From CAWABB01 sp963701735 (GTDB lineage Bacteria > Bacteroidota > Ignavibacteria > UBA10030 > UBA6906): 64,000 nucleotides of DNA. The position numbers and the translations under genes were made by a program. Positions 37,608 to 47,200 of the stretch are shown here, in pieces (positions within the stretch are counted from its first letter, which is position 1; each line of letters starts with the position of its first letter). Where the stretch lies: NCBI GenBank assembly GCA_963701735.1, contig CAVPBI010000032.1:62001-126000 (forward strand). The letters run 5' to 3'. The notes below the pieces were generated by a model. It did no database searches, was not told where the DNA came from, and was given only the letters and a program-made list of their open reading frames with translations.

Positions 37608-38260
37608 CCTTCCTTTTTCTTCTTCTTTGGGGCCGCTGCAGCAGGTGGCGCAGCGGATGTCGGCATCTTCGCCATGGGGAGCGCGGGCGCCACCGCAGGC
37701 TGTGTTGCGCTGGCTACGCCCTGCGGCTGGCCACCGAAGAATCTACTGACTTCCGCCATCTTTGCAAACGTCACACGCTGGGCCGGCGTGGCGTCGGCGG
37801 GGAGGGAGGGGAAGAGCACCGAATCCTTCCACTCCTGCAGTCCGCCCCGGAGGATGTACACGCCGGCGTACTCCTTCGCGCGCAGCAGAAACCACGCCTG
37901 GGCCGAGTGGATCCCGCCTTCAGAATAGAGTACGATCTTCTCGTTCCGCAGGAGTCCGTGGTCGGCGAGTCCGGTGATCGGGACGTTTTCCGCTCCGGGG
38001 ATGTGGTATTGCGCGAAGTCCGCCGGAGTCCGCAGATCGATGAGCCTGTAATCCGCCCGCCCCTGGATGATCCAGTCTGCGAGCTGCTCGGGCGAGACGT
38101 GGTCGACCTCCCGCTGGACGATCTCGGCCAGCTCGGCAGTATCGATGGTTGCCGTGGCCCGGTCGTACGGGTTCCCGATGAAGAGTCCGACGATACCCAG
38201 GATCACCAGCAGCAGGCCGAGTCTCGCGTTCGTCGAGAGTGTCGCGATCGAGAGCCTCAT
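37601..38260 (-). CDS. Membrane-anchored rhodanese-like protein without the catalytic Cys, ending in a Lys-rich Cys tail
   Basis: The 219-residue protein has one transmembrane segment (about 13-29) and a rhodanese domain (LIDLRTPADFAQYHIPGAEN). The active-site loop reads LYSEGGIHSA, so the usual Cys is Ser 113. A Pro/Ala-rich linker and KKKKKEGC follow. The final residue, Cys 219, is the only Cys in the protein. The ATG overlaps the stop of the YeeE-like gene (ATGA). The domain is probably periplasmic. A classical rhodanese reaction seems impossible at the normal site; a sulfur-carrying swinging arm at the C-terminus is my inference. Confidence 0.82.
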   Translation of the reverse strand: MRLSIATLSTNARLGLLLVILGIVGLFIGNPYDRATATIDTAELAEIVQREVDHVSPEQLADWIIQGRADYRLIDLRTPADFAQYHIPGAENVPITGLADHGLLRNEKIVLYSEGGIHSAQAWFLLRAKEYAGVYILRGGLQEWKDSVLFPSLPADATPAQRVTFAKMAEVSRFFGGQPQGVASATQPAVAPALPMAKMPTSAAPPAAAAPKKKKKEGC

Positions 38261-38865
38261 GCGCGCGCCTCTTTCTTCGAGGCCATCCACTTCTCAACCC
38301 GTGTTGCTCCGGCAAACCCTCCGACCGCCATCAGGATGACGGCGAAGACCAGGAGGCCGTACGACATGTGAAACTGCTGGGGGAGCGTGACGCTGCCCAT
38401 CGCGGTCGCATAGTAGAAGTCGCCCACGAGCGGGTAGGCTTCAGCGAACAGAAAGCTTCCCGCCAGGACGCCGCCGAGATATACCATGCCATCGTATTTG
38501 CCGGTGGCGGCCGCCACGCAGGAGGTTCCCGGGCAATAGCCGCCGATCACGAAGCCGACGCCGAGGATCAGTCCGCCGACAACCTGCGGCAGGAGGTAGG
38601 TCGGCGTAAGATAGACCAGCGAGAGGTCGACGATCCCAAGCGCGGCGAGGAAGAACAGGCCGACCATTGCGGTCACGATGGCGGTAAACATCACCTTGAA
38701 CACGGTCATGTCGGTGAAGTAGAACTGCGCGGCAAGCTTGCGCGCGCTCCCGAATCCGGCCCGCTCGAGGGCAAAACCGAATCCGATGCCGAGCACAAAC
38801 GCGACGACAAGACTGATGTTGTCGCCGAAGAGGCCGTACTTATAGAAGGGTGCGATCATTGCCAT
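38257..38865 (-). CDS. YeeE/YedE (thiosulfate transporter-like) half protein, second gene
   Basis: The 202-residue membrane protein has about five hydrophobic segments and the conserved Cys motif GGYCPGTSCVAAATGK of the YeeE/YedE family. A member of this family (TsuA) is known to import thiosulfate through conserved Cys residues. The ATG at 38865 has a strong AGGAGG site and overlaps the end of the first half gene. The two genes together make a full-length family member, suggesting a heterodimer. Confidence 0.88.
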   Translation of the reverse strand: MAMIAPFYKYGLFGDNISLVVAFVLGIGFGFALERAGFGSARKLAAQFYFTDMTVFKVMFTAIVTAMVGLFFLAALGIVDLSLVYLTPTYLLPQVVGGLILGVGFVIGGYCPGTSCVAAATGKYDGMVYLGGVLAGSFLFAEAYPLVGDFYYATAMGSVTLPQQFHMSYGLLVFAVILMAVGGFAGATRVEKWMASKKEARA

Positions 38866-39428
38866 TGCCTCCTCATGAACCATGCAAACGCATATCCGCC
38901 GGCGAAGACGCACATCATGAAGGCCCAGCTGCCGACATTCAGCAGTGCGCCGCCTGTGAGTGCCTGTCCGCTCGTGCATCCGCGCGCAAGCCGGGCGCCG
39001 ATGCCCATCAATCCGCCGCCGACAAATGCGTACAGGAGCCTGCCTGCGGTGCTGATGCGGGGGCCGCGCTCAACGCCGGTCCTCACCCGGCCCGCGAGCG
39101 TGCCGGAGAGAAATCCTCCCACAACCACTCCGAGCACTTCAAACACGGTCCAGTCCACGAGGGGGCTCGTGGTGCCGTCCCCGAGGTACTCGGCGTAGTA
39201 GGGATTGGCCTGGGCATGCGCCGGTGCGACGGCATTGACGCCGGCGGTGACGATTGCGGTGAAGGCGCTTGAGGCGCCGAGGCCGCGCCCCATGATGACG
39301 AAGGCCGCAAGCAGCACCAGTCCGAGACCGATGCCGGCGAGATACGGGTTTGCGAACGGCTGGGGGGGGCGTCCGCCGCCGGCCAGGTCGGCCCGGTCGG
39401 GTCCGACTGATTGTGATACGGTATGCAA
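38856..39428 (-). CDS. YeeE/YedE (thiosulfate transporter-like) half protein, first gene
   Basis: The 190-residue membrane protein has the conserved motif LARGCTSGQALTGGALLNVG, including the functional Cys of YeeE/YedE proteins. No ATG lies near the start. TTG at 39428, with GGAGAT seven bases upstream, is the best choice. It begins 31 bases after the psrC-like stop and overlaps the second half gene. Probable role: passage of thiosulfate or another sulfane-sulfur compound across the inner membrane. Confidence 0.85.
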   Translation of the reverse strand: MHTVSQSVGPDRADLAGGGRPPQPFANPYLAGIGLGLVLLAAFVIMGRGLGASSAFTAIVTAGVNAVAPAHAQANPYYAEYLGDGTTSPLVDWTVFEVLGVVVGGFLSGTLAGRVRTGVERGPRISTAGRLLYAFVGGGLMGIGARLARGCTSGQALTGGALLNVGSWAFMMCVFAGGYAFAWFMRRQWQ

Positions 39429-39459
39429 GGAACTATCTCCGTGGTGTGATGTCTGAATG

Positions 39460-40411
39460 TTACCGGACGAGACGGGTCCAGTGACTGGCCTGTCCCGCAA
39501 AGACGATGACAAACCGGAGGAGAAGCCCTCCGGCGATGACGAATATCGGTGCAACGACCGTGTGACGGATCCGGTGCGTCACGGCGAGCGATTGTATGAA
39601 CAGTGGCAACGCGATGCCCATCCCCACGACGAACACCCAGAACGCCGGGGCGTAGGGCCCGCTCAGCAGGAGCGCGGGCCGATTCGACGTGCACCCGCGT
39701 CGACGTCACCAGTCCGATGATGAAGAGCCCGAGAATCAGCAGCTCAAGCGACAGGAAACCGTTGTCCGCTTTCGCCAGCGTCTCCCGCTCCCAGGGGTTT
39801 TTCGCCACCATGTGCACGAATGCGGCGGCGCTCGAAAGCCCCGAGACCAGGAACAGGATGCCGAGAGCGGCACTGTTCCAGAGCGGCCGCGCCCCGAAGG
39901 CGCTGAGCAGTATCCCCGTATAGGTTCCGAGCGCGACGCCCAGCGCCATGTTTGCGACCGCGATGGTCCTGATCAGCGGCGGCCTGGGACGCAGGGCTGC
40001 CTGCCACCGCGTGAGGACGGGGACGAAACGCGCAAGCCAGGCCGGAGGGGCCAGGAGCATGTTGGCAATCAGGGCGGGATAGACCAGCAGCAGAATCCAG
40101 GTACCCCACGACATCGGGGACCCGGGCTGGAAGGTGGTATACATCCGCCAGACGTACTTCTTGTGCTCGAGGTCGAGGAAGAGCGCCAGCATGCCCAGCG
40201 ACAGGAAAAGGATGCTGATGAGCGGAAGCTGGAGGCACGAGCATGAGGCTTCCCGATGCCGGCCCCGGTACAGGAAGTATCCCGAGATGATCATCATGCC
40301 CGCAACCATCCCGCCGAGGAAGAGATACACGGGCACCTCCCACCCCCAGATATGAAACGCCGGGTCGATCATCGGGTTGGCGCGGGTAGAGACAAGTTCT
40401 TTCATGGTCAT
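39460..40411 (-). CDS. psrC: NrfD/PsrC-like membrane subunit (frameshifted)
   Basis: This polytopic quinol-binding subunit starts at ATG 40411, overlapping the psrB stop, and reads MIDPAFHIWGWEVPVYLFLG with the usual NrfD pattern of eight or so membrane helices. Near 39673 one extra base breaks the frame. Removing it joins VHVESAR to LLLSGPYAPAFWVFVVGMG and gives about 316 residues ending at TAA 39460. It would take electrons from menaquinol for the molybdoenzyme, or give them back if the enzyme runs in the oxidative direction. Confidence 0.85.
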
Positions 40412-40947
40412 GTCAGATAGTAGATTCTTGGTTCAGTGCCGGCTTCGGGGATCAATGCGTGGTGCCGCCGGGAGTTCAGCAGGCGGTTCACGATGCTGTT
40501 CGGGTCCTCGAAGTCGCCGAAGTACATGCAGCGCGTCGGACATACAGACACGCAGGCCGGGTCGCGGCCTTGCTCCACCCGGTGGATGCAGAACGTGCAC
40601 TTGTCCGCGTACCCTTCCGGATTGATGAAGCGCGCGTCGTACGGACAGGCTGCGATGCACGCCTTGCAGCCGCTGCACTTGTCGTGATGCACCAGCACCA
40701 CGCCGCCCCGCTCGTGGATATGGCTTGCGCCGCACGGACAGCACGGGACGCACGGCGGGTCGTCGCAGTGGTTGCAGCGCTCGCTCCGGATCTCCATGTG
40801 GAGCGACGGAGAGGTCCCCGTGGTCTCGTACACGATCCAGTCGCGGTTGTACCCTTCGGGGACGTTGTTCTCGGTCTTGCACGCGACGACGCAGTCCATG
40901 CAGCCGACGCATTTCCTCGTGTCGATCACCATTCCGTAGCGCGCCAT
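40408..40947 (-). CDS. psrB: Polysulfide/thiosulfate reductase-type iron-sulfur subunit
   Basis: The 179-residue protein has four Cys clusters for four [4Fe-4S] centres. The first is C-x2-C-x2-C-x3-C at residues 13-23 (CVGCMDCVVAC); later ones include CNHCDDPPC, CSGCKACIAAC and CTFCIHR with a distal C. It shuttles electrons between the membrane subunit and the molybdoenzyme. The ATG at 40947 overlaps nothing; the psrA stop is at 40950, three bases away. PsrB/PhsB/NrfC-type. Confidence 0.93.
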   Translation of the reverse strand: MARYGMVIDTRKCVGCMDCVVACKTENNVPEGYNRDWIVYETTGTSPSLHMEIRSERCNHCDDPPCVPCCPCGASHIHERGGVVLVHHDKCSGCKACIAACPYDARFINPEGYADKCTFCIHRVEQGRDPACVSVCPTRCMYFGDFEDPNSIVNRLLNSRRHHALIPEAGTEPRIYYLT

Positions 40948-40949
40948 GG

Positions 40950-43146
40950 TTACGCCTCCTCCGCCGCAAACGTGACGAAGTTGACATTCATCCCCGTGCC
41001 GCCCATGAGGGGATCGGTCGTGTAGCGCGTGATGAGCTGCGCGTCGCTTGCGCCTTTCTGGAATGCATGCTGTGAGTCCGCGCGCAGTGTGTCCAAAGCC
41101 GTGGACCATGTAGACGCAGTCGGGCCGGATGCGCTCGGTGAGCAGGACCTTAACGCGGTTACTCACGACGCCGTCCTGGTTGCGGAGCCTGACGTACGCG
41201 CCGCTCTCGAGTCCGTGGCGTTGCCCCGTGCCGGGATGCACCCACACCTCATTCTCCGGCATCATCTCCGAGAGGAGGCGGTTCGTGTGCGTTCTGCTGA
41301 ACGAGTGCACGGGCGCCCGGCCGTAGAGCAGGCGGTAGTATCCGGGAGGACCTTCCTGGGGCCGTCGGTACACGGGGACGGGATCGAACCCCGCAGCCGC
41401 CAGCTGGGGTGATGCGAATTCGATCTTTCCCGTGGGTGTCGGAAACACGGCAGGGACACCTTCTTCGAACGTTGTCGGCTGATGCGTGCCGCGGATGATG
41501 CCGTTTGTCTTCAGCTCATCGTAGCTGTAACCGGCGGCATCCAGCCGGTGGCGGAAATACTGTTCGATATGCTCCCACGGAAAATACTGTGCGAGGCCCA
41601 GCTTCTTCGCGAGCTCACGGGCGATCCACCAGTTCGGCTTCTGGTCGTGCGGCGCCTCAACGACCGGTTGACGCAGCGCAATGAACGGCTCGCGGAACCA
41701 CTCCACGTTCAGGTCGTCGTGCCGTTCAAGGTAGACCGACTCGGGCAGGACCACGTCGGCCCAGCCCGCGATCTCGCTCGGGATGACGTCGATGACCACC
41801 ATCAGATCGAGGTTCTGGATGGCCTTGATTGTCTCCTGCTCGTTCGGGAGGGCGTGCAGGAGGTTCGTGGCGTACACCCACCAACCCTTTATGGGATACG
41901 GCTTTCCGGTGAGCGTCGCTTCCCGGATGCCCGTCGTGATGGTCTCGTGGGCAAACGGGTAGCGGTGGTCGGGGTTGTCCACCTTCGGCTTCGATGGCGT
42001 GGGGTAGGGGGGATACGGGTAGCCGGGCACGTCCATGCTCACCGGGGTGTAGAAGCCGCCCTTGCGACCCCAGCTCCCGAGGAGAGCGTTCAGGAGCGCG
42101 ATCGCGCGGCTTCGCTGCGCGTCATCGCCGTACCATGTCGCGTGCCGGCCCGGGTGCACCAGCGTCGCCGGCCTGTAGCGTGCCATCTCCCGCGCCGTGG
42201 CTCGGATCACCTCCGGCTCGATGCCGGTTTCGGGATATGCCCACTCGGGCGTATAGGCGCTCACGTGGGCGGCGAGTTGCTCGAACCCGAACCCGTGCGC
42301 TGTGACGTACTCGCGGTCGTACAGGCTCTCTGTGACAAGCACATGCATCCAGGCGAGCAGCAACGCGAGGTCCGTGCCGGGCTTGATCGCGAGGTAGTGC
42401 TTCGCCTTGCCCGCCGCGATCGAGAAGCGCGGGTCAACCACGATGATGGTCGCGCCGCGCTCGACCGCTTCGGCGAACTCCTGCACCTGCGTGTTGTGCA
42501 TGTTCTCGCCGAGGTGACTGCCGATGAGCACAAGGCACTGCGCGTTCTTGATGTCAGTGCGCTCGGGCGAGCTCACGTCCTCGCCGAACGTGAGCCGGAA
42601 GCCGACGTCGCGCGGCCCGCGGCACTGCGCAAACGACGGGGCTGCGATGTTCGGCGACCCGTACGCCTTCAGCGTATGCTTCAGAAAGTTGCCGCCGATG
42701 CCGTGGCTGAAGAACGCCATCGCTTCGGGTCCGTACTCGGCCTTGATGCGCTGCATCTTCTCGGCGACCTGCCCGAGGGCTTCGTCCCACGTGACCGCGA
42801 CCCATTGCTCCTCGCCCCGGAGCTTCGCGCGGACGAGGGGCGAGCGCAGCCTGTCCGGGTCGAAATGTGCGCCCACGCCGCCGGTGCCGCGCGGGCACAG
42901 CCGTCCGTTGCTGAGCGGGTCGAGCGGGTTCCCTTCCACTTTCCAGAGCGTGCCGTCCTTCACGTATGCGATGGCGCCGCATTTCCAGAAGCAGACGTCG
43001 CAGAACGTGGGGACAGTGCGGATCCCCTTTTCCGCGCTGGCTTTCGATGCGGTCGTGCTGTTGCAGCCAACGGCGGACATGGCCGCTACGGCGCTTGCCG
43101 CCGCGCCGGTGATCTTCAGAAACTTGCGCCGTGAAAGGTGATTCAT
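40950..43146 (-). CDS. psrA: Molybdopterin oxidoreductase of the Psr/Phs (polysulfide/thiosulfate reductase) type (frameshifted near the end)
   Basis: The roughly 730-residue catalytic subunit has a Tat signal (SRRKFLKITGA), a [4Fe-4S] site with Cys 49, 52, 56 and 84 (CDVCFWKC and RLCPRG), and a probable molybdenum ligand Cys 175 in SFAQCRGPRD. Elements such as VIPSEIAGWADVVLPESVYL fit the family. Near 41071 one extra base breaks the frame. Repair gives GLTHAFQKGASDAQ and a stop at 40950. It is periplasmic, and bis-MGD-dependent. Polysulfide, thiosulfate or tetrathionate are candidate substrates; I cannot separate them by eye. The start overlaps the merR-like stop (ATGA). Confidence 0.9.
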
Positions 43147-43631
43147 AGAGTCTGGTCGGGCAATGGTGAGCTATGGGCGAGAGTCAGTGCGGCGATTGTC
43201 TGCTTCAATGAATCACAATCGCTCATGTACTGATAGACGATACAGTCCCGGCACTCGGCGGTGCCGCACTGCCACGGTTTTGATTTGATGGTCCAGCACG
43301 GCGAGCCGATCGTCGTGACCGCTGTGCAGGTGGAGCGGGCCTCCGGCGGGCATCCCATGAGGGACCAGCACGGCACCATCGACAGCAGGGTGCGGATGCC
43401 GGCGATGCCGATCTTCTTCTCGTTGATTGTCCGGCGGAGGCAGCGGATGCGCTCGAGGTCACTGTCCGAAAAGAGGCGGTGCCCCGAAGGCTTCCGGTAC
43501 GGGAGGATGAGCCCTTCGTGCTCGTACAGGCGGATGGTCGGGACCGAAATGCCGAGGATACGGGCGGCAGTCCCAATGGAGTACCATCGCTCTACAGACG
43601 GGGGCGAAACGTATGCGGATTGCTGGGCCAA
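43143..43631 (-). CDS. MerR-type regulator with Cys-rich C-terminal sensor region
   Basis: The 162-residue protein has a MerR helix-turn-helix (YSIGTAARILGISVPTIRLY, then GHRLFSDSDLERIRCLR). The C-terminal part carries eight Cys (88, 94, 102, 112, 122, 127, 130, 139). The two PCW pairs and the CGTAECRDC group resemble the two-CW Cys/Trp motif of some signalling proteins, a possible metal, Fe-S or thiol-redox site. The start is TTG at 43631, with a stop just upstream. Its stop overlaps the psrA start, so it is the first gene of the operon and probably its regulator. Sensed signal unknown. Confidence 0.85.
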   Translation of the reverse strand: MAQQSAYVSPPSVERWYSIGTAARILGISVPTIRLYEHEGLILPYRKPSGHRLFSDSDLERIRCLRRTINEKKIGIAGIRTLLSMVPCWSLMGCPPEARSTCTAVTTIGSPCWTIKSKPWQCGTAECRDCIVYQYMSDCDSLKQTIAALTLAHSSPLPDQTL

Positions 43632-43645
43632 TGCTGTGCGGGGAA

Positions 43646-43677
43646 TCTATAGTTTTGAATGGCAGATATTGTGCCAA
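43646..43677 (-). promoter_or_regulatory. Candidate promoter and operator of the merR-psr operon
   Basis: On the minus strand TTGGCA (43672-43677) and TATAGA (43646-43651) are 20 bases apart, the long spacer typical of MerR-controlled promoters. A perfect inverted repeat TGGCA-N7-TGCCA (43660-43664 and 43672-43676) overlaps the -35 side. TGGCA with GC ten bases past GG also fits a sigma-54 -24/-12 pair in either direction. Transcription would start about ten to twenty bases before the TTG codon. Sequence features are seen; the choice of sigma factor is open. Confidence 0.45.
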
Positions 43678-43781
43678 GGGGAACGAGTGTAAATGTGGCC
43701 GAATTGTGGAGTCTTGGAACTCTTTTTGCCATTTTTGAGAGTGGGATGGCCGTGGTTCCCGCATCTGGAAGGGAGAATCCG

Positions 43782-44084
43782 ATGAAGATCCTGGTCCTTG
43801 AGAAGCCGTTGTCGCATGCGTCGGCGGGCGCATGCGAGCCGTTCCTTCGCGAGGAAGCTGCCCGCGTGTGGAGCCTCTGCAAGGAGGGAGCGATCCGAGA
43901 GATCTACTTCCGCGCGGACCGGAGGGAGGCAGTCCTCCTGATGGAGACTACCGATGCTGATAATGCGAGGAAGATCCTCGCGACGCTGCCGCTCGTACGG
44001 GAGAACCTCATCGCATTCGATGTGATTCCGCTCGTGCCGTATTCGGGATTTGAGCGGCTGTTCACGTTGCCCTGCGCGTCATGA
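43782..44084 (+). CDS. Small ferredoxin-fold protein (muconolactone isomerase/YciI-like)
   Basis: The 100-residue protein starts MKILVLEKPLSHASAGACEP, preceded by GGGAGA at good spacing. It contains WSLCKEGAIREIYFRADRREAV, then LMETTDADNARKILATLPL, a dimeric alpha/beta ferredoxin-like pattern. It resembles muconolactone delta-isomerase-like small proteins, which are often of unknown function. It is divergent from the merR-psr operon and shares its regulatory region. Confidence 0.75.
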   Translation: MKILVLEKPLSHASAGACEPFLREEAARVWSLCKEGAIREIYFRADRREAVLLMETTDADNARKILATLPLVRENLIAFDVIPLVPYSGFERLFTLPCAS

Positions 44085-44156
44085 ATGGGCTGCGAAGTCG
44101 TCCTGGGCCGGGCCATGATGCAGACCCTGTCCCTGCTGCCCCGCGCCCGACACGAA

Positions 44157-44192
44157 CGTGCCCGGCGCCTTCCTGAGAAAGCGCCGGGCACG
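44157..44192. terminator. Strong hairpin between convergent genes
   Basis: Perfect 12-bp arms CGTGCCCGGCGC (44157-44168) and GCGCCGGGCACG (44181-44192) flank a 12-base loop. It lies between the small ferredoxin-fold gene and the Tricorn-like gene, which converge on it. No T tract follows, so terminator function is inferred. Confidence 0.65.
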
Positions 44193-44223
44193 AACGGACC
44201 CGGACTGCGTTGAGCGAGCGGTT

Positions 44224-47200
44224 CTATTTGCTCTTGTCGGGATACGGCGGCGGCGGAGCGAGTTGTGGCGGATTCTTCGCCATCAGATCCTTGATCACCT
44301 CGATCGCCTTGTTGAGCTGCTCGTCCTCGCCGGCGAACTCCTTTGCCGGATCGTTGTCGACGTAGATGTCAGGCTCAACACCCTTCCCCTCCATGATCCA
44401 CTCCTTCCCCTCGACGTCGTACCGTGAAAATTCAGGCCGGTTGAGAAATCCGCCGTCCAGCAGCGGGAGCGTCCCGCGGATCCCCACGACGCCGCCCCAC
44501 GACCGCTTGCCGATCACCGGCCCGATCTTGTGCTTCTTGAATCGGTACGCGACGATGTCGCCGTCGGACGCAGAGAACTCGTCAAGGAGCATCACCTTCG
44601 GCCCGATGATCGCGCCGTCCGGATTCGGTCCGTACGATGTGTTCCGCGAAATCGTGATCATGGCAATCTCGCGGCGCAACCGCTCGATGATCTGCGGCGA
44701 GACGTTGCCGCCGCCGTTGCCGCGTACGTCAACGACCAGCCCGTCCTTGCGGACCTGCGGGTAGTAGTACTTCACAAACTGGTTGAGTCCGCCGACGCCC
44801 ATGTCCGGGATGTGCACATACCCGACCTTCCCGCCGGTGGCCTGTGACACCTTCTCGATGTTCCCCTGGACCCACGTGTGATAGTAGAGCTCGCGCTCGT
44901 CGTCGGTCGGGATGACCACGGTAGTCCTGCTCCCGGACATCTTCGGTGAGCCGTTCAGCGTCAGGGTGACCTGCTTTCCGGGCTTGTTCACGAGCGCCTC
45001 GGAAATGTCATGCATCTCGTTTGTGGGTTTTCCGTCGACCGCCAGGATGTAGTCGCCTTCCCTGGCGTTCACGCCGATCTCCGTGAGGGGCGAGCGCAGG
45101 TCGGGCTCCCAGTTCTGTCCCTTCAGGATCTCCCTGATCCGGAAGTATTGCGTTTCGGGGTCGCGCTCAAGCCGTGCGCCGAGGAGTCCCATCTGAACAC
45201 GCGGCGCCTGCGGATAGTCGCCGCCCCCGACGTACGAGTGGCCCACGTTCAGCTCTCCGATCATCTCGCCGATGATGTAGGTGAGGTCCGCACGGTGGTT
45301 CACATAGGGGAGGAGGGCCGAGTATCGCTGCCTCATCAATGGCCAGTTGACGCCATGGAGGTGCGGGTCATACACGAAGTCCCTCATCTGGCGCCAGCTT
45401 TCGTTGAATATCTGGTTCCATTCGGCCTTTCGGTCCAGCGTCACCGACATGTCCGCCAGGTTCAGGCGGTCCTTCAGGTCGAGCTTGCCCGTCGGGAGGT
45501 CGATGATGTAGTGGGCTCCGCCGCTCCCCAGGATCATCTTTTTCCCGTCGGCCGAGATTTCGTAACCGTTGGCCTCGCCCAGCTCGGTCTCTTTCTGTTT
45601 GTCGAGGTCGTACATGACGAGCGACGCCTTCTGGTCCTTCGTGCCCTGGCGGATGTAGTACACCTTGTCACCAACGGACTGGAGATTCCGATATCCCGAC
45701 GGCGCCACCGGGAGGACGGCGATGCGGTCCTGGATGCCCTCGAGCGTCACCGCGATCGGCTTGACCGCATCCGGCTTCTCGGGCTTCTTGTCGTCGGATG
45801 CGTCTTTCCCCTTTTCCTTGTCTGTGTCCTTGGCGTCTGTCGGGGCCTTCACCTCGTCGCTCTTCGGCGCGAACGGGGAGTGCGTGCCGGCGGCCAGCGT
45901 CACAAGATAGACGCGGGACATATCGACATAGATGTGGTTCCACTCGGTGCGGCCGTACATCGGGCTGAAGCTCCGGTCGGAGACGAAGAAGAGGTATTTC
46001 CCGTCGGAGCTGAACGCAGGCTCATACGAATCGAACCAGCCGTCGGTGACTTCGGTGGTCTTCTTCGAATCGAGCGAGTAGAGCTGTATGGTCGTCATCC
46101 GGAGGTCTTCCGGCTGGGCGAACGCGATCCAGCGGCTGTCGGGAGACCAGGTGTACGCGGCGTACTCATATGCCGTTGCCTGCGCGACCCGTGTCACGGA
46201 TGTGCCCGACAGGTCCACGTACTGCAGGCGCAGCTTCTTGTCGGCCCAGAGGAGCTTCTTGCTGTCGGGCGACCAGAGTGGCTGGTACTTGTACGTGTCG
46301 CCGCCCTTTGTGAGCTGGGTCGGCGTTCCCAGGCCGTCCTGCGGACGGATGTAGATCTCATCCTCGCCCGACTCATCCGATATGTACGCGATCCATTGTC
46401 CGTCGGGCGACCATTTCGAATTGCGTTCGTGCACGCCCGGCGTGGATGTGATGTTGCGGACATTGCCGTTCTTCGCCGGGACCGTGAAGACGTCGCCCCG
46501 GGCGCCGAAGAGCGCCCGGTTTCCGTCGGGGGAGATCTCGTAGTTCGTAATTTCCTTGCTGACCTCCCGGATCCCGCCGCGACCCACGGCGAAGTCCTCC
46601 AGGACCGCAATCGGGACGCGCTCGGCCTTTTCCGTGGCCAGGTCCATGCGGTAGATGTATCCGCCGTTTTCGAAGACGATGGCGTTGTCGCCGATGGACG
46701 GGAACTTGACGTCATACTCGGTGAAGGAGGTGAGCTTGCGTGTCTGCTTCGTGGTCAGGTCGACCGCGTAGAGGTTCATCCGTCCGATCTCGTCCCGGTC
46801 GGACGCGAAGTAGACGGTGCTCCCTTTCCACATCGGGATGATGTCCTGGCCCGGACTGGAGGCCACGTTCGTCGTGGCCTTTGTGTCGAAATCGTACAGC
46901 CAGATGTCGTCCGCCTGTCCGCCGCGGTATCGCTTCCAGGTACGGAACTCGCGGAACACGCGGTTGTACACCATCTGCTTTCCGTCGGACGAGAAGGCGC
47001 AGAAGCCCCCGCGGGGGAGGGGAAGCTGGGTGGACGGTCCGCCCGCGCTCGGGACCGCGTAAAGCTGCCCCTTGAAGTCGTTCGCCTCGTGCATGCGCGA
47101 CCGGTACACGATCGTGTTTGCGTCGCGCCAGGCCATCACAATGTTGTTCGGTCCCATGCGGTCGGAGACGTCGTCGCGTCCCAGCGTCGCCGTATACGTG

